Below, piece by piece: positions 60,839 to 64,000 of a stretch of 64,000 bases of DNA. Numbering within the stretch: the first letter of the stretch is position 1; the number at the start of each line of letters is the position of its first letter. Both the position numbers and the translations under genes were made by a program. Under the pieces are notes generated by a model. It was not told the origin of the DNA, searched no databases, and saw only the letters and a program-made list of their open reading frames with translations. The stretch is from Acidovorax sp. NO-1 (GTDB taxonomy: Bacteria; Pseudomonadota; Gammaproteobacteria; Burkholderiales; Burkholderiaceae_C), in the NCBI RefSeq assembly GCF_000238595.1, contig NZ_AGTS01000075.1, positions 62,001 to 126,000 on the forward strand, given 5' to 3'.

Positions 60839-61624
60839 GGAAGACGCTGCCGCAGGCATGGTTTGCACGCGCTCGACCATCTCCTGCGCAAACTCCACAA
60901 ACGCCTGACTGCCCTTGGCGGCCGGGTCAAACACCACACCGGGCAGGCCATAGCTGGGCGCCTCGGCCAGACGCACGTTGCGCGGGATCACGCTGTTGAA
61001 CACCTTGTCGCCAAAGTGGCCCTTGAGCTGGTCGCTCACCTGCTGCTGCAGCGTGATGCGCGGGTCGAACATCACGCGCAGCAGGCCGATGATCTGCAGG
61101 TCGGCATTGAGGTTGGCGTGCACCTGCTTGATGGTGTTGACCAGGTCGGTCAGGCCTTCCAGCGCGAAGTATTCGCACTGCATGGGCACGATCACGCCGT
61201 GGGCACTGCACAGGCCGTTGAGGGTGAGCATCGACAGCGACGGAGGGCAGTCGATCAGCACGAAGTCATAGTCACCATCGGCCTCGGCCAGCGCAGATTT
61301 GAGGCGCTTTTCGCGGTGCTCCAGCGCCACCAGTTCCACCTCGGCCCCGGCCAGTTCGCGGTTGGCGCCCAGCACCCAGTAGCCACATTTGTCCGACAGC
61401 ACGGCCGCCTCTTTCACCGAGGCGGATTCGAGCAGCACGTCGTACACCGTGAGGTCCAGACTGCGCTTGTCCACCCCCGAGCCCATGGTGGCGTTGCCCT
61501 GCGGGTCCAGGTCCACCATCAGCACGCGCTGGCCGATCTTGGCCAGGCCAGCGGCGAGGTTGACGGTGGTGGTGGTCTTGCCCACCCCACCCTTTTGATT
61601 GGCAACGCAAAAGATCTTGGCCAT
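60812..61624 (-). CDS. parA: chromosome partitioning ATPase ParA
   Basis: A 270-residue Soj/ParA ATPase beginning with the deviant Walker A VANQKGGVGKTTTTVNLAAG; Walker A' is LMVDLDPQGNATMGSG and Walker B is YDFVLIDCPPSLSMLTLNGL. It drives segregation of ParB-parS complexes. The C-terminal AKMAPST and the TGA are contributed by repeat A copy 9, so the last residues are probably not conserved. It lies downstream of lysE and rsmG on the same strand. Confidence 0.96.
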   Translation of the reverse strand: MAKIFCVANQKGGVGKTTTTVNLAAGLAKIGQRVLMVDLDPQGNATMGSGVDKRSLDLTVYDVLLESASVKEAAVLSDKCGYWVLGANRELAGAEVELVALEHREKRLKSALAEADGDYDFVLIDCPPSLSMLTLNGLCSAHGVIVPMQCEYFALEGLTDLVNTIKQVHANLNADLQIIGLLRVMFDPRITLQQQVSDQLKGHFGDKVFNSVIPRNVRLAEAPSYGLPGVVFDPAAKGSQAFVEFAQEMVERVQTMPAAASSIAKMAPST

Positions 61625-61648
61625 GTGGGTGCTGCAGTTCGAGTGGTG

Positions 61649-62263
61649 TTATTTGGAGATGGCCAGCTTGATGCCAAAGCCGATCAGGAAGACGCCTGCC
61701 ACTTTCTCCAGCACGCGGCCGATGCGCGGGTTGGCGCGCATGCGCTCGGCCAGGTGGTGCGTGAGCAGCACGGCGACCAAGCCATAGAGAAACGTCAACG
61801 CGGCCACCGTGGCCGCCATCACGCCAAAGGTCAGCATGCCCTGGTGGCGCGCAGGATCGACGAACAGCGGAAAGAACGCCATGTAGAAAACGATGGCCTT
61901 GGGGTTGAGCAAGGTGATGAGCCCGGCCTGCTTGAAGTAGTGGCGCGGCTCGATGTTCAGGATGGGCTGGGCGCCCGGCTTGGCAGTGACCATCTTGAAG
62001 CCCAGCCACGCGAGGTAGGCCGCGCCCAGCCACTGCACGGCATGGAAGGCCGCCGGGTACGTGGCCAGCAGCGTGGCCACACCGGCCACCGCCGCCCACA
62101 TCAGCACCTGGTCACCCGCAATCACACCCAGGGTGGCGGCCATGCCCCCCCGCACGCCGCCCTTGCTGGTGGAGGTGATCAGCGCCAGATTACCGGGACC
62201 GGGAATGGCGAGGAACAACACAATGGCGGCGACAAAGGCGCCGTAGTCTGCGATGCCGAACAT
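61649..62263 (-). CDS. LysE family translocator
   Basis: A 204-residue protein with six predicted membrane segments and the RhtB/LysE signature: AAIVLFLAIPGPGNLALITS near the N-terminus, QWLGAAYLAWLGFKMVTAKP and TLLNPKAIVFYMAFFPLFVD. It exports an amino acid or related metabolite. It lies between rsmG and parA, 24 bp from the parA start, so it may be co-transcribed with the partition genes. Confidence 0.92.
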   Translation of the reverse strand: MFGIADYGAFVAAIVLFLAIPGPGNLALITSTSKGGVRGGMAATLGVIAGDQVLMWAAVAGVATLLATYPAAFHAVQWLGAAYLAWLGFKMVTAKPGAQPILNIEPRHYFKQAGLITLLNPKAIVFYMAFFPLFVDPARHQGMLTFGVMAATVAALTFLYGLVAVLLTHHLAERMRANPRIGRVLEKVAGVFLIGFGIKLAISK

Positions 62264-62380
62264 GGTTTCTCCCGGGGGGTTTGGTCGGGCGCGATGAACG
62301 ATGCGTCCGAGTGAGGAGCCGAGTTTACGCGACCCCCCTGCCCCGGCTGCTGAAAAGTCGGCGCCGCAGCGCCGATGCCA

Positions 62381-63061
62381 TCAGACAGGCTTCATCCAGA
62401 CGATGCAGCGCTCCGCATCCAGCCCAGGCACGGCGAGCTGTTCCACGTGAAACACCGCCACATCCGCGGGCAGTGCGGCGATTTCATCCTCAGGGTGTTT
62501 GCCCTTCATGGCCAGCCACACACCGTGGGGCGCGGCCAGCGCGCTGCGTGACCAGGTCACAAAGTCTGGCAACGAGGCAAACGCGCGGCAGCTGATGAGA
62601 TCGAACGGCGTGGTCAGCGTCTCGACCCGTGCGTGCACGCCGTGCAGGTTGCGCAGCTTGAGCGCCACCGACGCCTGCTGGATGAACGCCGCCTTCTTGC
62701 CCACGGTGTCCACGCAGCTCACATCCACATCCGGGCAGCAAATGGCAAACACCACGCCGGGCAGGCCGCCGCCCGACCCGACATCCAGCAGTTTCACCGC
62801 TGTCACCGCCCCACCCTGCTGCAGGCCCGCCACATGCCTGCGCAGCGGCGCCACGGCGGCCAGGCTGTCCAGCAGGTGGTGCGTCATCATCTCCTGCGGG
62901 TCACGCACGGCGGTCAGGTTGTAGACCTTGTTCCACTTTTGCAGCAGCGCCAAGAAGTCCATCAACTGCGTGATCTGGGCATCGGCCAAACCCAGAGACA
63001 AAGCCTCTGCTCCAGCCTGCAGTTGCTGGCGCAGGGTGTCGTTGCTCACTGTCATCGTCAT
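62381..63061 (-). CDS. rsmG: 16S rRNA m7G527 methyltransferase RsmG
   Basis: A 226-residue GidB/RsmG enzyme: [20 protein letters not shown] and [20 protein letters not shown] at the N-terminus, SAM motif [20 protein letters not shown], and [20 protein letters not shown]. It methylates G527 of 16S rRNA. Its start overlaps the mnmG stop in an ATGA junction. A parS-like site lies within the coding sequence near its 3' end (62439-62454). Confidence 0.96.
   Translation of the reverse strand: MTMTVSNDTLRQQLQAGAEALSLGLADAQITQLMDFLALLQKWNKVYNLTAVRDPQEMMTHHLLDSLAAVAPLRRHVAGLQQGGAVTAVKLLDVGSGGGLPGVVFAICCPDVDVSCVDTVGKKAAFIQQASVALKLRNLHGVHARVETLTTPFDLISCRAFASLPDFVTWSRSALAAPHGVWLAMKGKHPEDEIAALPADVAVFHVEQLAVPGLDAERCIVWMKPV
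62439..62454. promoter_or_regulatory. parS-like site 1 (in rsmG)
   Basis: TGTTCCACGTGAAACA, one mismatch from the chromosomal parS consensus TGTTTCACGTGAAACA. It encodes part of VFHVEQL of RsmG. Confidence 0.85.
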
Positions 63062-64000
63062 GCTGCCACTTCGCCTTCTGCCTTGGTGGGCGTTGCCGGT
63101 GCCACGGCGAACTCCTTGAACCCACCCTTCTTCAAATGCACCATCAGCAGCGAGATCGATGCAGGCGTAATGCCCGTGATGCGCGAGGCATGGCCCAGGG
63201 TCTCGGGCCGGTGGCGGGTGAGCACCTGGCGCGCCTCGATGCTCAGGGCCGTGACCTGCATGTAGTCCAGGTCGGGCGGCAGGCGCAGCTTCTCGAAGTG
63301 TGCGGCACGCTCCACCTCGTCCTTCTGGCGGTTGATGTAGCCCGCATACTTGGCGGCAATCTCCACCTGCTCCACCACCGGCTCGCTCAGGTCGCCCAGG
63401 GTTTCACGTGAAACATCGGCCGATGCGTATTTGCCACCGTCCATCGACATCAGGTTGGCGTAACTCACATCGGGGCGGCGCAGCAGCTCGAACAGGTTGT
63501 ATTCGTGCTCAATGCTCTTGCCCAGCACCCGTTGCGACTCGGCGGCAGGCAGGTTGCGCGGGTTCACCCAGGTGGCCTTCAAGCGCTCTGTTTCACGTGA
63601 AACCGCATCGCGCTTGCGGCTGAAGGCATCCCAGCGCGCATCGTCCACCAGGCCCATCTGGCGCCCCACTTCCGTGAGGCGCATGTCCGCGTTGTCCTCG
63701 CGCAGCTGCAGGCGGAACTCGGCCCGGCTGGTGAACATGCGGTAGGGCTCGGTCACGCCCTTGGTGATCAGGTCGTCCACCAGCACGCCCAAGTAGGCCT
63801 CGTCGCGGCCGGGCAGCCAAGGGGCGTCGCCCCGGCACTGCAGCGCGGCGTTCAGGCCGGCGAACAGGCCCTGCGCTGCCGCCTCTTCGTAGCCCGTGGT
63901 GCCGTTGATCTGCCCGGCAAAGAACAGGCCCTGGATCTGGCGCGTCTCGAAACTGCTCTTGAGCGAGCGCGGGTCGAAGTAGTCGTATTCGATGGCGTAG
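63058..64000 (-). CDS. mnmG: tRNA uridine 5-carboxymethylaminomethyl modification enzyme MnmG, C-terminal part
   Basis: The C-terminal 313 or so residues of MnmG (GidA); the gene continues past the right edge. From the edge the protein reads [20 protein letters not shown], then [20 protein letters not shown] and [30 protein letters not shown] and [20 protein letters not shown], and closes with a C-terminal helical domain containing [20 protein letters not shown]. With MnmE it modifies U34 of several tRNAs. Two parS-like sites lie inside this gene. The residues after [14 protein letters not shown] are variable. Confidence 0.97.
   Translation of the reverse strand, partial: YAIEYDYFDPRSLKSSFETRQIQGLFFAGQINGTTGYEEAAAQGLFAGLNAALQCRGDAPWLPGRDEAYLGVLVDDLITKGVTEPYRMFTSRAEFRLQLREDNADMRLTEVGRQMGLVDDARWDAFSRKRDAVSRETERLKATWVNPRNLPAAESQRVLGKSIEHEYNLFELLRRPDVSYANLMSMDGGKYASADVSRETLGDLSEPVVEQVEIAAKYAGYINRQKDEVERAAHFEKLRLPPDLDYMQVTALSIEARQVLTRHRPETLGHASRITGITPASISLLMVHLKKGGFKEFAVAPATPTKAEGEVAA
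63400..63415. promoter_or_regulatory. parS-like site 2 (in mnmG)
   Basis: GGTTTCACGTGAAACA, one mismatch (first base) from the parS consensus. It is embedded in the codons for [10 protein letters not shown] of MnmG. Confidence 0.87.
63589..63604. promoter_or_regulatory. parS-like site 3 (in mnmG)
   Basis: TGTTTCACGTGAAACC, one mismatch (last base) from the parS consensus, 189 bp from site 2. It encodes AVSRETER of MnmG. Confidence 0.87.

Overview
The window is GC-rich chromosomal DNA from a betaproteobacterium, most likely family Comamonadaceae and close to Acidovorax. Supporting signs are the metX-metW pair, monomeric isocitrate dehydrogenase, the kdsD-kdsC-lptC order, a parA/parB/rsmG/mnmG region with parS sites, and two dispersed repeat families that I associate with Comamonadaceae genomes. 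No rRNA, tRNA, phage, IS element or CRISPR array was seen. The gene content is mostly housekeeping with a few accessory patches.

Layout. 1-5566: N-terminus of a GAF-type sensor, a hotdog thioesterase, a chemotaxis receptor with a sigma-28-like promoter, a hydroxypyruvate isomerase-like protein, and a MerR regulator driving a flavodoxin-fold NAD(P)H oxidoreductase. 5550-9365: glycerophosphodiester phosphodiesterase, metW, metX behind a probable SAM-II riboswitch, and a UPF0016 manganese exporter behind a yybP-ykoY riboswitch. 9480-10833: two paralogous glycine-rich RRM proteins with matching long leaders; the second is frameshifted. 10934-16196: SDR, lptC, kdsC, kdsD and a Kef-type antiporter.

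16205-22185 encodes oxygen-independent ubiquinone synthesis (ubiU, ubiV, ubiT with ubiX and ubiD). It is interleaved with a DGC-domain protein and a hemolysin III protein and has an FNR-like box placed as in a class II promoter. 22410-32275 holds an MFS transporter, hydrolases, an M20 peptidase, a diguanylate cyclase, a cobalamin adenosyltransferase, an EF-hand protein, a D-lactate dehydrogenase-type flavoprotein and an ArsR-YnfA pair. 32410-36094 holds an orphan ABC binding protein and a less orderly patch with a decayed DUF4056 gene. 36389-42880 is the four-gene ligase-associated DNA repair cassette (exonuclease, ATP-dependent ligase, Lhr-like helicase, PdeM phosphoesterase) with tightly overlapping genes.

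43122-51515 carries icd, an MFS/AraC divergent pair, a repeat-containing secreted protein, a flavin reductase-like protein and a Ca/Na antiporter. 51541-58947 is a run of minus-strand genes for exported proteins, including a CsgG-like protein, LpoB, YcfL and a COG3014 lipoprotein, which looks like an envelope module. 59311-64000 is the chromosome-partition region: parB, an RBBP9-like hydrolase, parA, lysE, rsmG and the start-proximally truncated mnmG, with three parS-like sites.

The most unusual signals are regulatory and structural: two metabolite/metal riboswitches in adjacent genes, twin Shine-Dalgarno-sequestering leaders on the RRM paralogues, nine copies of an AT-rich repeat (one read through as coding sequence inside an SDR gene), six copies of a GC-rich repeat placed at the stop codons of same-strand genes, and two palindromic repeats inserted in frame inside the DNA ligase.
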